From contig NC_009656.1 in the NCBI RefSeq assembly GCF_000017205.1, forward strand, positions 996,001 to 1,060,000: DNA of 64,000 bases. The letters are read 5' to 3'. Both the position numbers and the translations under genes were made by a program. Shown piece by piece: positions 1 through 10,726 of this stretch. The notes under the pieces were generated by a model. That model ran no database searches. It was not told where the DNA came from and was given only the letters and a program-made list of their open reading frames with translations. Origin of the DNA: Pseudomonas paraeruginosa PA7 (GTDB lineage: Bacteria; Pseudomonadota; Gammaproteobacteria; Pseudomonadales; Pseudomonadaceae). Position 1 is the stretch's first letter; each line of letters opens with the position of its first letter.

Positions 1-613
1 GGCCGGTTTCCGCGAGCGGTTGTGCGGGACGATTCGGATCGAGGTGTTCCACGGCCTTCACCAGCCGGGTCAGCGGGCCGATGGCGGTGCGCACCGCGAG
101 TCCGGTGCAGAGCAGCAGGAGGGCCAGTTGCACCAGCAGCACCAGCGGCAGCCAGCCGGACAGCGGTACCGGCGCCGGCGTGACATCGATGGTCAGCGGG
201 CTGCCGTCGCGCAGGCTCAGGCGGACCTGGAAGTGCGGTCGGCTGTCGGTCACCGTCTGCAGGGCCAGGGGGTATTGCCCGTCGAGGGCGCGCTCGATGG
301 AGTGCGCGGCGACCGGCGCGTCGGCCAGTGCCAGCGGCTGGCCGGGCTCGCCGGCGTCGAGGCGGTAGCGGTAGGTGCGTCGCTCCAGGCGCGGCAGCCA
401 GGCCTGGCGCTCGGCGGGCGTCAGGCGGTCGAGCATGGCCACCGAGATCGCCACGTCCTGTTCGAGGCTGTCGAGCATCATGTGCTTCGCGGTCTGGTAG
501 CGCTCGTAGAACTGCGAGGCGAAGGACAGTCCGTAGGCCAGCACCAGCCCGGCGAAGAGAATGAGCGCCAGGCGCGCGGCGAGGCTGCGCGGACGCGGCA
601 CGGCAAGCTTCAT
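1..613 (-). CDS. bfmS: Sensor histidine kinase BfmS, N-terminal part (cut by window edge)
   Basis: About 204 residues are visible; the kinase core lies beyond the left edge. The protein opens MKLAVPRPRSLAARLAL and has a first membrane helix at about residues 12-32. A periplasmic region of about 120 residues follows, then a second Leu-rich helix (around LVLLVQLALLLLC) and the start of a HAMP linker (TGLAVRTAIGPLTRLVKAVE). The ATG at 613 overlaps the bfmR stop as ATGA, so the two are translationally coupled. This is the standard layout of a membrane sensor for an OmpR-type regulator. The assignment to BfmS, a P. aeruginosa biofilm-maturation sensor, rests on the BfmR partner and gene order. The signal it senses cannot be read from the sequence. 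Confidence 0.85.
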   Translation of the reverse strand, partial: MKLAVPRPRSLAARLALILFAGLVLAYGLSFASQFYERYQTAKHMMLDSLEQDVAISVAMLDRLTPAERQAWLPRLERRTYRYRLDAGEPGQPLALADAPVAAHSIERALDGQYPLALQTVTDSRPHFQVRLSLRDGSPLTIDVTPAPVPLSGWLPLVLLVQLALLLLCTGLAVRTAIGPLTRLVKAVEHLDPNRPAQPLAETG

Positions 614-1350
614 GGATGGGCCTCGAGCAGTCGTACCGGTAGCGAGAACACATAGCCTTCGCTGCGCACGGTCTTGATGTACTCCGGCTCGCGGGCGTCG
701 TCGCCGAGTCGTTGGCGCAGACGGCTGACCAGCAGGTCGATGGAGCGATCGAAGATGTCCGCCTCGCGGCCCTGGGTCAGGTTGAGCAACTGGTCGCGGC
801 TGAGCACCCGCTGCGGGTGGTCGAGGAATACCCGCAGCAGACGGTACTCGGCGCCGCTGAGGGCGACCACGGTGCCCGCGCCGTCGAGCAGGTGGCGCGC
901 GCTGGTATCCAGCTGCCACTGGCCGAAGCCGATCAGGCGGCTGCTTTCGGTCACGGTCAGGTTCGGCGGCAGCATCCGCGTGCGCCGCAGCACGGCGTTG
1001 ATCCGCGCGAGCAGCTCGCGGGCGGAGAAGGGCTTGGTCAGGTAGTCGTCGGCACCCATCTCCAGGCCGATGATGCGGTCGGTCTCGTCGTTGCGCGCGG
1101 TGAGCATCAGCACCGGCGTGGCCTTGTGCTTGCCGACGCGCAGCTCGCGACAGAGCAGCAGGCCGTCGTCGCCGGGCATCATGATGTCGAGGACGATCAG
1201 GTCCACCGTGTTGGCTTCGAGGAACGCGCGCATCTGCCGGCCATCGGCGACGATGGTGGTGCGCAGGCCGTTCTTCTTCAGGTAATTGCCTACCAGCTCG
1301 CGAATCTCGCGGTCATCGTCGACGATCAGGACGTGATCGACATGCTCCAT
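610..1350 (-). CDS. bfmR: OmpR-family response regulator BfmR
   Basis: This 246-residue regulator has an N-terminal receiver: acidic pocket D10-D12, phospho-acceptor D55 in VLDIMMPG, T84 in LMLTAR and K106 in TKPF. A C-terminal winged helix-turn-helix follows (GAEYRLLRVFLDHP, DRSIDLLVSRLRQRLGDD). All receiver residues needed for phosphorylation are present. I chose ATG at 1350 (MEHVDHVLIV) because an upstream open frame of over 200 codons has no family homology. It is co-transcribed with bfmS through an ATGA overlap. In P. aeruginosa this pair is reported to control biofilm development; the regulatory region is the 354-base divergent spacer to the DUF2790 gene. Confidence 0.9.
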   Translation of the reverse strand: MEHVDHVLIVDDDREIRELVGNYLKKNGLRTTIVADGRQMRAFLEANTVDLIVLDIMMPGDDGLLLCRELRVGKHKATPVLMLTARNDETDRIIGLEMGADDYLTKPFSARELLARINAVLRRTRMLPPNLTVTESSRLIGFGQWQLDTSARHLLDGAGTVVALSGAEYRLLRVFLDHPQRVLSRDQLLNLTQGREADIFDRSIDLLVSRLRQRLGDDAREPEYIKTVRSEGYVFSLPVRLLEAHP

Positions 1351-1704
1351 TGCCCGGCTCCCGTGGCGGTTGGTGTGATTGCAAGCAGTGTATCCGCGCT
1401 CGCGGCGCTTGCCTGCCGGGGTTTGTATTGCACTGTATCCGGTACCGGGGCGAATACCGGGGCGTGCAAAAAAACCGGCTGTCACTGCCGCGAGCGGGAC
1501 GCTGGCAGCTGGCGGTGCGCGTGTTCGTCGCGTGGCCGTGGGCGTGGCGAATGTACGTGCGTGTATCGGTCGGCGGCGGCGATACAGCGACTGACGAACC
1601 GGGCGTTCCGGTGACACATGCGGGACAACTCCCTGGCCTGGAATAGGCATCGACGAAGGCACGTCGCCTTCCACCGATGCGGACCTGCCGCCAGGAGAAC
1701 CACC
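1351..1704. promoter_or_regulatory. Divergent intergenic region bfmR / DUF2790 gene
   Basis: This 354-base spacer separates two divergent genes and must hold both promoters. Visible structure includes a tandem repeat of TACCGGGGCG (two copies, two bases apart, about 1442-1463) and two related blocks, CAGTGTATCCG and CACTGTATCCG, about 45 bases apart (near 1385 and 1429). The spaced repeats are plausible response-regulator sites, perhaps for BfmR itself, but that is inference. Confidence 0.4.
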
Positions 1705-1965
1705 ATGACTCGCACCCTGCTCGCCACCACCCTGTTCGCCGCCCTGGCGGCTCCCGCGTTCGCCGCCCAGCCCGCCGCGCCGGTGGCGACCGAAAGCTAC
1801 CACTACGGCATGCCGCTGGATGTGCGCAAGGTCGTGGCGACCCAGGAACAGGCGTCGACCACCTGCGAGATCGTCGATGCGCGGATGGACTACCTCGATT
1901 CCTCCGGCAAGCTGCACTCGCTGGCCTACCGCAAGTACGCCAGTGCCTGCAGCCAGGGCGGCTAG
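1705..1965 (+). CDS. DUF2790 small secreted protein
   Basis: An 86-residue protein with a clear signal peptide (MTRTLLATTLFAALAAPAFA, then AQPAAP). The mature domain is about 65 residues and carries the DUF2790 hallmarks YHYGMPLDVRKV, TCEIVDARMDY and a C-terminal LAYRKYASAC. Its two mature cysteines could form a disulfide. P. aeruginosa encodes many DUF2790 paralogs, mostly of unknown function and often next to regulators. The ATG at 1705 follows AGGAGAACCACC. It is divergent from bfmR, which suggests but does not prove BfmR control. It stands alone, with a gene on the opposite strand downstream. Confidence 0.8.
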   Translation: MTRTLLATTLFAALAAPAFAAQPAAPVATESYHYGMPLDVRKVVATQEQASTTCEIVDARMDYLDSSGKLHSLAYRKYASACSQGG

Positions 1966-2070
1966 CCAGGCGTGGGACGGCGGCTGGAACATCGGCTTGC
2001 GCCGGTCGAACCAGGGGGCGGCCTGGCCGGGGACGACCAGCGCATCGCCGCCGATGGGGCGGGGCGCCCG

Positions 2071-3750
2071 CTAGGCGTCGGCGAGTGCCTCCCGGAGCGC
2101 TTGTCCTGTGGCGCGCGCCGCCGGCGCCGGCTTGCCGAGGATCAGGTCGGCGGCCTTCTCGCCGATCATGATCGCCGGGGCGTTGGTGTTGCCGGTGATC
2201 AGCGTCGGCATGATCGACGCATCGGCCACCCGCAGGCCCTCCAGGCCGTGCACGCGCAACTGGTCGTCGACCACGGCGAGCTCGTCGTGGCCCATCTTGC
2301 AGGTGCCCACCGGATGGAACACGGTGCCGAGGCTGGCGCGGATCCAGGCCTCGATCTGGCCGCGGCTGGAGACCTGCGGGCCCGGCACCAGTTCGCCCTT
2401 GAGGTGGCGGGCGAAGCTGCGGCTGGCGGCCAGCCTGCGGATCAGCTGGAAGCCCTGGACCAGGGTGTCGAGGTCGGCCGGATGGCTGAGGAAGTTGGCC
2501 TCGACCAGCGGCCGGTCGTGCGGGTCCGGCGAGTTCAGGCGGATCCTCCCGCGACTCTGCGGATGCATCACCGCCACATGCAGGCTGACCCCATGGCCGA
2601 AGGGGACCAGCCGCCGCGGCTGGTTCTTCAGTGCCGGGGCGACGATCAGGCCGAGCTCCGGGGTCGGTGCCTGCGGGTCGAGGCGGAGGAAGCCGCCGGA
2701 CTCGACGGTATTCGAGGTCAGCGCCCCGCGCCGGCCGAACAGGTACTGCCAGGGCGAGCGCAGCAGCGGCAGCCAGCCCCTCGGCGAGAGGCCGAGGCCA
2801 TAGCCGAGGTCGGCCTCGGTGCGGTACATCAGCACGATGTCCTGGTGGTCCTGCAGGTTTTCGCCGACCCCCGGCAGCTCGTGGCGCTGGACGATGCCGT
2901 GGCGCGCCAGTTCCGCCGCCGGGCCGATGCCCGAGAGCAGCAGGAGCTGCGGCGAGTTGATCGAGCCGGCGCTGAGGATCACCTCGCGGCGCGCCTGCAA
3001 TCGCACGACTTCGCCAGCCTGGCTGATCTCCACGCCGCTGGCGCGGGTGCCTTCCAGCAGCACGCGCAGGGTCAGCGCCGGACTGAGCACGGTGAGGTTG
3101 GGCCGCGCCAGGGCCGGGTGCAGGAAGGCACGCGCCGCGCTGCAACGCTCGCCGTTGACCTGGGTGACGTGGAACGGTCCGACGCCTTCCTGTCGTTCGC
3201 CGTTGAAGTCGGCGTTGTAGGGCCAGCCCATTTCCTCGGCGGCCTGGAAGAACACCTGGTTGATCGGGCTCGGGCTACGCTGTTCGGCGACGTTCAGCTC
3301 GCCGCCGCGGCCGTGCCAGGGGGATTCGCCCGGCTCGAAATGTTCCGAGCGGCGGAAATAGGGCAGCAGTTCGTCGTAGCTCCAGCCGCGGTTGCCCAAC
3401 GCCGCCCAGCGGTCGTAGTCGTGGCGGTCGCCGCGGATGTAGATCATTCCGTTGATCGCGCTGGAACCGCCCCAGACCTTGCCGCGCGGGCAGGCGATCG
3501 GCTGCCCGGCGGTGCCGGGCTGGGCGGCGAAACGGTGCATCCAGTTCCATTTCGGATTGGCGATCAGGCGGATGATCCCGGCCGGCGTGCGGATGTAGGC
3601 GGCGGGCAGCGGCGTGCGGTCGCTCGGTCCGGCCTCGACCAGGCAGACGGAAACGGCGGGGTCGGCGGACAGCCGGTTGGCCAGGACGCAGCCGGCGGAA
3701 CCGGCGCCGACCACGATGTAGTCGAACGCGCGGCGGGCAGTGGAAGTCAT
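2071..3750 (-). CDS. GMC-family FAD-dependent alcohol/choline-type dehydrogenase
   Basis: A 559-residue glucose-methanol-choline oxidoreductase of full family length. The N-terminal Rossmann FAD site is YIVVGAGSAGCVLANRLS (about residues 10-27). Also present are the GMC signatures PRGKVWGGSSAINGMIYIRG (about 85-104) and GSINSPQLLLLSGIG (about 250-264). The C-terminal active-site block FHPVGTCKMG is followed by NTNAPAIMIGEKAADLI. It probably oxidises a primary alcohol with FAD; the substrate is unknown. It is the last gene of the minus-strand catabolic cluster reaching back to the cupin gene at 8950. Position downstream of a porin, MFS importer and two NAD dehydrogenases fits a step in a carbon-source pathway. 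There is no signal peptide, so it is cytoplasmic. Confidence 0.85.
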   Translation of the reverse strand: MTSTARRAFDYIVVGAGSAGCVLANRLSADPAVSVCLVEAGPSDRTPLPAAYIRTPAGIIRLIANPKWNWMHRFAAQPGTAGQPIACPRGKVWGGSSAINGMIYIRGDRHDYDRWAALGNRGWSYDELLPYFRRSEHFEPGESPWHGRGGELNVAEQRSPSPINQVFFQAAEEMGWPYNADFNGERQEGVGPFHVTQVNGERCSAARAFLHPALARPNLTVLSPALTLRVLLEGTRASGVEISQAGEVVRLQARREVILSAGSINSPQLLLLSGIGPAAELARHGIVQRHELPGVGENLQDHQDIVLMYRTEADLGYGLGLSPRGWLPLLRSPWQYLFGRRGALTSNTVESGGFLRLDPQAPTPELGLIVAPALKNQPRRLVPFGHGVSLHVAVMHPQSRGRIRLNSPDPHDRPLVEANFLSHPADLDTLVQGFQLIRRLAASRSFARHLKGELVPGPQVSSRGQIEAWIRASLGTVFHPVGTCKMGHDELAVVDDQLRVHGLEGLRVADASIMPTLITGNTNAPAIMIGEKAADLILGKPAPAARATGQALREALADA

Positions 3751-3902
3751 GTCGGCACCTTTCTGGGTGTGCTGCCGGGCCTCGCCCGGCGTTCTTTTCG
3801 TCCGCGCCCATGGGCGCGACGCTACTCCATTGGACGGGGAAGCGCGCCCGGCCGCTTGTCCCAGCCTGCCGGCGGGATTGACCGAGGCTGCCAGGCGGCG
3901 CG

Positions 3903-5207
3903 CTAAAGCCCCAGCAGCGAGCCCATGTCGACCATCAGTTGCAGGCCGACGACGAAACCGTCGCCGCTCAGTTCGCGGGCGCCGGGGTTGTAGTAGTTGT
4001 CCGGGTTGAAGATGTACTGCACCGAGGGTTCCAGGGCGATGTGCGGGGTCAGGGCGATGTGCGCATTGGTTTCCAGGGCGTACACGTCGCGCTGGCCCAG
4101 GCGCGGATCGCCGCCGGCGGCGACTCGCGCCTGGCGCTGGAATTCCAGCTGGTGGTCGTTCAGGCGCAGGTAGCTGGCCTTGAGGTTGAGCTTGTCCAGC
4201 GGCCGGTCGAAGGGCGCGTAGTAGGTCAGGCCCAGCTCGGCGAAGTGGCGGAACGGCTGCTTGGCGTCGGCCGACACCGAGAGCGAGCCGAACATCCCCA
4301 GCGCCCGTGGCGAGTCGAGGCGGCCGCCGTCGGCGCGCCAGAACAGCTGCTGGAACTTGAAGAACCCGCCGGCACTGCCGTGGTCGCGGGCGCCGGTGAG
4401 CGGGTCGACCTGGCTGGCGGTGTTCAGGTAGGCGTTGAGTTCGTAGTGCGAGCGGTAGGGATCGAGGCTTTCCTCGCGCTTGTCGCCGATCCCCAGCAGC
4501 AGGCTGGTGCCGCTGGCGTCGTCGGTGCTGAAGTCGAGGCCGTGGCGCTTCTTCAGGTAATCCACCGGGTTGGACTCGAAGGCCCCGGCGTGCAGGTACA
4601 GCGCCGGGGTCGCCTGGTATTTCAGGTAGCCGCCCCAGGCGCCGTAGGGTGGCGGCAGGATACCGGTGGAGGCGTCGATGACCGGGTCGTTGCAGGTGAC
4701 CACGGTCTCGCAGTTGTAGACCAGGAAGTAGCGCCGCGCATTGGTCCGTCCGAGGTGGCTGGCGAGGCGTCCGTCCAGCCATTTCTGCTGCCAGGTGAGC
4801 AGGCTCAGCTGGTTGGCGCCGATGTCGTTGTGCAGCGGCGCGCCGCCGAAATAGCTGCCCACCGCGCCCTGCCAGCTCGGCCCGGTGGGCTGGCCGGTGC
4901 CACGGTCGAGGATGAACACGGTCTCCTCGACATGCAGCGAGGCGCCGTCGATGCCGGCAAGGGTCGCGAGGTCGAGATCGGCGCCGAGGAACAGGTCGCC
5001 GCTGTTGCCGAAGCTGTGCGGGCGCGGACCGGTGTCGAGGTTCTTCAGCGACAGGCTCCAGAACTGCGCGTGGGTCTTCACGCCATGCCGTTCGAGCTGT
5101 GCGCCGAGACCGGCCAGCGGACCGCCGCGGGGACTTTCGGCGGCCTGCGCGGACAGGCCGAGGAGACCGGCGCAGAACAGCGCCGGCAGGGTACGGAGGG
5201 TTTTCAT
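3903..5207 (-). CDS. OprB-type carbohydrate-selective porin
   Basis: A 434-residue outer-membrane porin of the OprB family. The signal peptide is MKTLRTLPALFCAGLLGLSAQA. The mature chain shows barrel-type alternation and the usual OprB features: LGAQLERHGVKTHAQFWSLS near the N-terminus and repeated FSxGxGYYxF-like strands. It ends VGLQLMVDMGSLLGL, although the final residue is Leu rather than the Phe common in porins. ATG at 5207 was chosen for the signal peptide; the open frame extends upstream without homology. An AACAACAACAA motif ends 16 bases before the start and may place it under Hfq/Crc repression. It probably admits the substrate of the neighbouring dehydrogenase/MFS cluster. Confidence 0.8.
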   Translation of the reverse strand: MKTLRTLPALFCAGLLGLSAQAAESPRGGPLAGLGAQLERHGVKTHAQFWSLSLKNLDTGPRPHSFGNSGDLFLGADLDLATLAGIDGASLHVEETVFILDRGTGQPTGPSWQGAVGSYFGGAPLHNDIGANQLSLLTWQQKWLDGRLASHLGRTNARRYFLVYNCETVVTCNDPVIDASTGILPPPYGAWGGYLKYQATPALYLHAGAFESNPVDYLKKRHGLDFSTDDASGTSLLLGIGDKREESLDPYRSHYELNAYLNTASQVDPLTGARDHGSAGGFFKFQQLFWRADGGRLDSPRALGMFGSLSVSADAKQPFRHFAELGLTYYAPFDRPLDKLNLKASYLRLNDHQLEFQRQARVAAGGDPRLGQRDVYALETNAHIALTPHIALEPSVQYIFNPDNYYNPGARELSGDGFVVGLQLMVDMGSLLGL

Positions 5208-5222
5208 GGCAAGGCACTCGTC

Positions 5223-5233
5223 TTGTTGTTGTT
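5223..5233 (-). promoter_or_regulatory. AACAACAACAA (Hfq/Crc-type CA motif) before the porin gene
   Basis: On the minus strand the sequence reads AACAACAACAA and ends 16 bases before the porin ATG. AAnAAnAA runs in translation-initiation regions are known Hfq/Crc catabolite-repression targets in Pseudomonas. Function here is inferred from motif and position only. Confidence 0.6.
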
Positions 5234-5291
5234 CTGTCGTGCGAATCGCTGTCCGCTCCAAGCGGACGGGTACATCCGGAGCGAAGGCGGC

Positions 5292-7086
<1,795 letters not shown>

Positions 7087-7090
<4 letters not shown>

Positions 7091-8346
7091 GGTTGGTTTC
7101 CTTGCAGGATGGAAGCGTTCGGCGTGCCGCGGCGGGCCAGCGCGGCCGGCGCGGTTTCGCGCAGGAACAGCGAGAGGACGGCGGCGAGCAGGGCGCCGCC
7201 GCAGGACATCCACATGACCACGGAAAGGCCGAAGCGGTCGGCGGCGAAACCGGCGACGGTGGGCGCGACGAAGCCGCCGATCAGTTCGCCCAGGCCCATG
7301 ATCAGGCCGAGGGCGGTGGCGATGGCGGTACGCGAGACGGTTTCCGCCGGGATGGTGGCCATGAACAGGGTGAAGCAGCCGAGCCCGGTGTAGGTCAGCA
7401 GCAACAGCAGGCCGAGGCTGGTCGCGGTCGGCGCGTAGAGCAGCGCCAGCGGGCAGCAGGCGGCGAGCAGCGAGAACGCCACCAGGGTCGGCCGGCGGCC
7501 GAGGCGGTCGGAGATCGCCGGCACGGCGAAACCCCAGATCACCCAGGCGACGCCCAGGCAACTCATCAGCCTGCCCATGGTCGCCGGGCTGAAGCCGCGG
7601 GCATTGACCAGAAAGGTCGGGGTAAAGGAAATCAGCACGATGAACCAGGTGACGAATACGCAGCTGATCAGGGTGCAGAGCAGGATGTTGCGGCTCTTCA
7701 GCAGTGCCAGGCGGCTGCCTTTCGCGGCGTGCGCGTGAATTGCCGGGACCCGTTCGCGGGGTGGATCGGGGCGCACGTGGCGCCAGATCAGCCAGGCGAT
7801 CAGCAGCCCCGGCAACAGCGAGACGATGAAGGCGTGGCGCCAGCCGAAGGCTTCGGCCAGGGCCACCAGCAGCGGCGGGCCGAGCACCGCGCCGAGCAGG
7901 CCGGCGGCCGAGCCCTGCAGCAGGCCCATGTTGAGGCCGCGGCGATGCGCCGAGGAGGCCTCGACCATCAGCGATTGCGAGAGCGGCAGGATCGGCCCCT
8001 CGGCCAGCCCCATGATGCCGCGGAACAGCAGCAGGCCGAGGAAGCCGCCGACCAGCCCGGACAACGCCGAGCACAGCGAGAACAGGATCACCGCGACGAT
8101 CAGCAGCGGCTTGCGCTGGCCGCGGCGGTCGGACCAGGCGCCGACCAGCGCGCCGGATACCGCCCAGGCCAGGGCCAGCACCGAGGAAAGCATGCCCAGG
8201 TGGCTGTTGCTCAGTTGCAGCTCCTGTTCCATGAAGGGAAACAGGAAGGACAGCGCCAGGCGGTCGAAGAAGACGAAGCCGAAGGTCAGGAACAGCACGC
8301 AGAGCAGGACGTTTTCGTAACTGGCGGAATTGTTGTTATGCGCCAT
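7087..8346 (-). CDS. MFS transporter, ACS (anion:cation symporter)-like
   Basis: A 419-residue, about 12-helix major facilitator. The N-terminus is cytoplasmic (MAHNNNSASYENV) and the first helix is LLCVLFLTFGFVFFDRLAL. The loop 2-3 motif is GAWSDRRGQRKP, and a second half-motif SDRLGRRPT follows helix 8. FRGIMGLAEGPILPLSQ resembles the ACS family signature for importing organic anions. The stop overlaps the alcohol dehydrogenase start. Codons 3-6 form ATAACAACAAT, a CA motif directly after the start codon, so Hfq/Crc could block initiation. It is the likely inner-membrane importer of the catabolic cluster's substrate. Confidence 0.85.
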
Positions 8347-8416
8347 GTCGGTCTCCAGGCCGGGCGGGCCGGCCGGCGGGGAGGCGCGCGTCCGCATGGG
8401 CGGCGCGCGCCCGGGG

Positions 8417-8950
8417 TCAGCGGAACAGGGAGTCGATGTAGGCGGCGCCGACGCCGATCTTGTCGTAGTGGGCGCGGCACATCGCGATGTAGTCGTGGAC
8501 GTCGAAGATGCCGTCCGCGTTGCCCTTCTCGTCGAGCCAGACCAGCGGGCCCTTGACGATGAAGAACGCGCGCATCGGCTGCTCGTGCTCGTAGGCCACC
8601 AGGGTATGGCCCTCGCCGGGCGTCTCGTAGACGAAGTCGCCGGCGGTGGCGGTCCAGTCGTGCTCCAGGTAGCCCCACTTGCCGCTGATGGTGTAGGCGA
8701 ACACCTCGTGCGGGTGGTAGTGGCGGTTGACCAGGCCGGCGCTCGTCGCCATCAGGATGTCGCACCAGCGGTTCTCGCTTGGCGAGATCCACAGCGGGCG
8801 CGACTTCACGGTCTCGGTGAAGGGCACGTAGAGGCGCTCGTCCTCGGTCGGCGCGTTGCGCAGGTAGACCTCGGGCTTGGCGTCCGGCTTGAAGCAGTCG
8901 GGAATCGGTTGCAGGTCTTTCCAGAATTCACGGGTGGCGAGTTCGGGCAT
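8417..8950 (-). CDS. Cupin, 2,4'-dihydroxyacetophenone dioxygenase family
   Basis: A 177-residue single-cupin protein resembling 2,4'-dihydroxyacetophenone dioxygenase (DAD), which cleaves a C-C bond in hydroxy-arylketones using iron. Metal-binding cupin motif 1 is HYHPHEVFAYTISGKWGYLEHD, broken here by Glu and Gly positions as in the family. ETPGEGHTLVAYEHEQ is motif 2, supplying the last His. The first gene of the six-gene minus-strand cluster, it faces the AraC regulator across 312 bases. An ACAACAA motif sits 17-23 bases upstream of its ATG. The substrate is uncertain, since many DAD-family members are uncharacterised. Confidence 0.7.
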   Translation of the reverse strand: MPELATREFWKDLQPIPDCFKPDAKPEVYLRNAPTEDERLYVPFTETVKSRPLWISPSENRWCDILMATSAGLVNRHYHPHEVFAYTISGKWGYLEHDWTATAGDFVYETPGEGHTLVAYEHEQPMRAFFIVKGPLVWLDEKGNADGIFDVHDYIAMCRAHYDKIGVGAAYIDSLFR

Positions 8951-9262
8951 GGGGCGGCCTCTGTCATTGTTGTCGTCGGGCCGACTCTAGCCAGGCATGG
9001 GCGTGCGGGTTTGACCCTGGCGGCCGGGATGCTTGCGCTTTTCGGACATCGCCTGGCGCGCCCGTCGCCGCTGCGCCAACCTGGCCAGCCCGCCGTCGGC
9101 GAGGGCCGGCGGGCGATTGACGGGGGCGAGGATTCAGATGTTAATGAAGGAGCGCCGCCACTGTCCGACCGCCCGAGGTTGGCCGGGCACCGCGGCGCCT
9201 GGCCCCGGATGCCTTGCCTGAGCCCCGGGTGGTCCACGCAGCGTTCGACGAGAAGAATAAAA
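8951..9262. promoter_or_regulatory. Divergent promoter region of the catabolic cluster and its AraC regulator
   Basis: 312 bases between divergent genes. It must contain the cluster promoter and the AraC promoter. At the left end (8967-8973) is an ACAACAA motif on the minus strand. At the right end AGAAGAATAAAA directly precedes the regulator start and also contains an AAnAAnAA run. I see no convincing AraC-type direct repeat by eye. Confidence 0.45.
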
Positions 9263-10222
9263 ATGCCCGCACATGCCTTGCTCGAAACCCGGCGGGCCAG
9301 CACCCAGGACATCCCCCTGGAGCAGCGGCTGGCGTTCTGGGAGGACTACAACGCTTCCATCCTGGTCGGCCTGAAATGTTCCTCGTACTCCCAGGCCGGC
9401 TTCGCCGCTACCCAGGACAACCTCTGCCTCGAACGCCTGCGGATGGCCCGCATCGGCGGCACCGAGCACGTGGTGGAACGCGACCGCTCGATGATCCGCG
9501 CGGTGCCCAAGGAGTCGATCTTCGTTTCCCTGGTGCTCGGCAGCCAGTCGTTCTTCTACCAGGACAATGGCTGCAACCTGCTGCAGCCGGGCGAGCTGAT
9601 GATCTACCGGACCGACAAGCCCTACCTGTTCGGTTTCTCCGGACCGATGCGGCAGTTCATCTTCGACATGCCCCAGGACGACTTCGCCGAGCGCTGCCTG
9701 CGCGATTTCAAGGGACCGCTGAAGATCGGCGCGGAAAGCCCGGTGCAGCGCCTGCTGGTGCGTACCCTGGGGACGCGCGCCCAGGGCTTCTTCGACCGTC
9801 CCGACGGCGCTGGCGCGGCCCGTTTCCAGGAGGAGGCCTACGACCTGCTGGCGAGCATCATCAGCGACCATGCCGGCGAGCACCGCGCCAGCGCGTTGAG
9901 CGCCTCCTACCTGCTGGCGGCCAAGCAGTACATCCAGCAGCACCTCGACGATCCGGCCCTGAGCTGCGAGCGGGTGGCCGCCGCCACCGGTGTCTCCAGC
10001 CGGCACCTGGCGCGGCTGTTCGCCCAGGAAGGCAGCTCGCCCGGCCGCTACCTGCAGGAGCGGCGGCTGGAGCGCGCCCGCCAGTTGCTCGCTTCGCCCC
10101 AGGGCCGGCGCCTGGATGTCGCCGAGGTCGCCTATCGCCACGGCTTCTCCAGCCAGGCGCATTTCGCCCGGGCCTTCAAGGCGCGCTACGGAGTGACGCC
10201 GAGCGAGGCGCGTGGCCGCTAG
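9263..10222 (+). CDS. AraC-family transcriptional activator (FeaR/AraC-binding-like type)
   Basis: A 319-residue regulator. The N-terminal about 200 residues form a ligand-sensing domain of the AraC_binding_2 kind (LEQRLAFWEDYNA, QPGELMIYRTDKPYLFGFSG). The C-terminal about 100 residues hold two helix-turn-helix units: LSCERVAAATGVSSRHLARLF, then the conserved VAEVAYRHGFSSQAHFARAFK and YGVTPSEAR. FeaR-type members respond to aromatic acids and aldehydes. It lies divergent from the cupin/MFS/dehydrogenase cluster and is the obvious candidate activator. ATG 9263 is preceded by AGAAGAATAAAA, a weak Shine-Dalgarno overlapping an AAnAAnAA run. Confidence 0.85.
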   Translation: MPAHALLETRRASTQDIPLEQRLAFWEDYNASILVGLKCSSYSQAGFAATQDNLCLERLRMARIGGTEHVVERDRSMIRAVPKESIFVSLVLGSQSFFYQDNGCNLLQPGELMIYRTDKPYLFGFSGPMRQFIFDMPQDDFAERCLRDFKGPLKIGAESPVQRLLVRTLGTRAQGFFDRPDGAGAARFQEEAYDLLASIISDHAGEHRASALSASYLLAAKQYIQQHLDDPALSCERVAAATGVSSRHLARLFAQEGSSPGRYLQERRLERARQLLASPQGRRLDVAEVAYRHGFSSQAHFARAFKARYGVTPSEARGR

Positions 10223-10265
10223 ATCCGATTGCCGTATCCTTCCTCCTACTGCCAAGGACAGTTCC

Positions 10266-10682
10266 GTGACCGACAAGAAAGAGCAGATAGCCCGTTTCAT
10301 CCAGCACGAATTTCCCCAGACCCGGGTCGTGGTCGAAGCCGTCGGCGAGCGTAGCGCCACGGTCTGGCAGGCGGTCGACGCCAGCGACCTGCGCCCCGGC
10401 GGCACGGTTTCCGGGCCGACCCTGATGGCCATCGCCGATGTCGCGCTGTACGTGGCGGTGCTCGGCGAGATCGGCATCGTTCCGCTGGCGGTGACCACCA
10501 GCCTGACCATCAACTTCCTGCGTCGCCCGGCGGCGGACCGGCGGATCGTCGCCGACTGCCGGCTGATGAAGGTCGGCAAGACCCTGGCGATGGGCGAGGT
10601 GGCGTTGTTCTCCGAGGGCGACGCGGAGCCGGTGGCGCATGTGGTCGGCACCTACTCGATCCCGCCGGCGCATCGGCGCTGA
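10266..10682 (+). CDS. PaaI-like hotdog-fold thioesterase
   Basis: A 138-residue single hotdog-domain protein starting at GTG 10266 behind AAGGACAGTTCC. The PaaI-type core is GGTVSGPTLMAIADVALYVAVLGEIG, where the Asp of IADVA takes the place of the catalytic acid. AVTTSLTINFLRRPA is the usual next strand. Such proteins hydrolyse acyl-CoA thioesters, often of aromatic acids. It follows the AraC gene by 43 bases on the same strand and converges on hpaC. A role in aromatic-acid metabolism is inferred from that setting. Confidence 0.75.
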   Translation: MTDKKEQIARFIQHEFPQTRVVVEAVGERSATVWQAVDASDLRPGGTVSGPTLMAIADVALYVAVLGEIGIVPLAVTTSLTINFLRRPAADRRIVADCRLMKVGKTLAMGEVALFSEGDAEPVAHVVGTYSIPPAHRR

Positions 10683-10700
10683 GCGGGAGGCGGCGTGGCG

Positions 10701-10726
10701 GCGCGGCCTGCGTGTTCAGGCCGCGC
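10701..10726. terminator. Hairpin between the thioesterase gene and hpaC (convergent)
   Basis: A perfect 10-base-pair stem, GCGCGGCCTG with CAGGCCGCGC, and a six-base loop. It lies at the convergent junction and overlaps the hpaC stop codon. There is no T-run, so it may be a weak bidirectional terminator or a 3'-end stabiliser. Confidence 0.45.
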
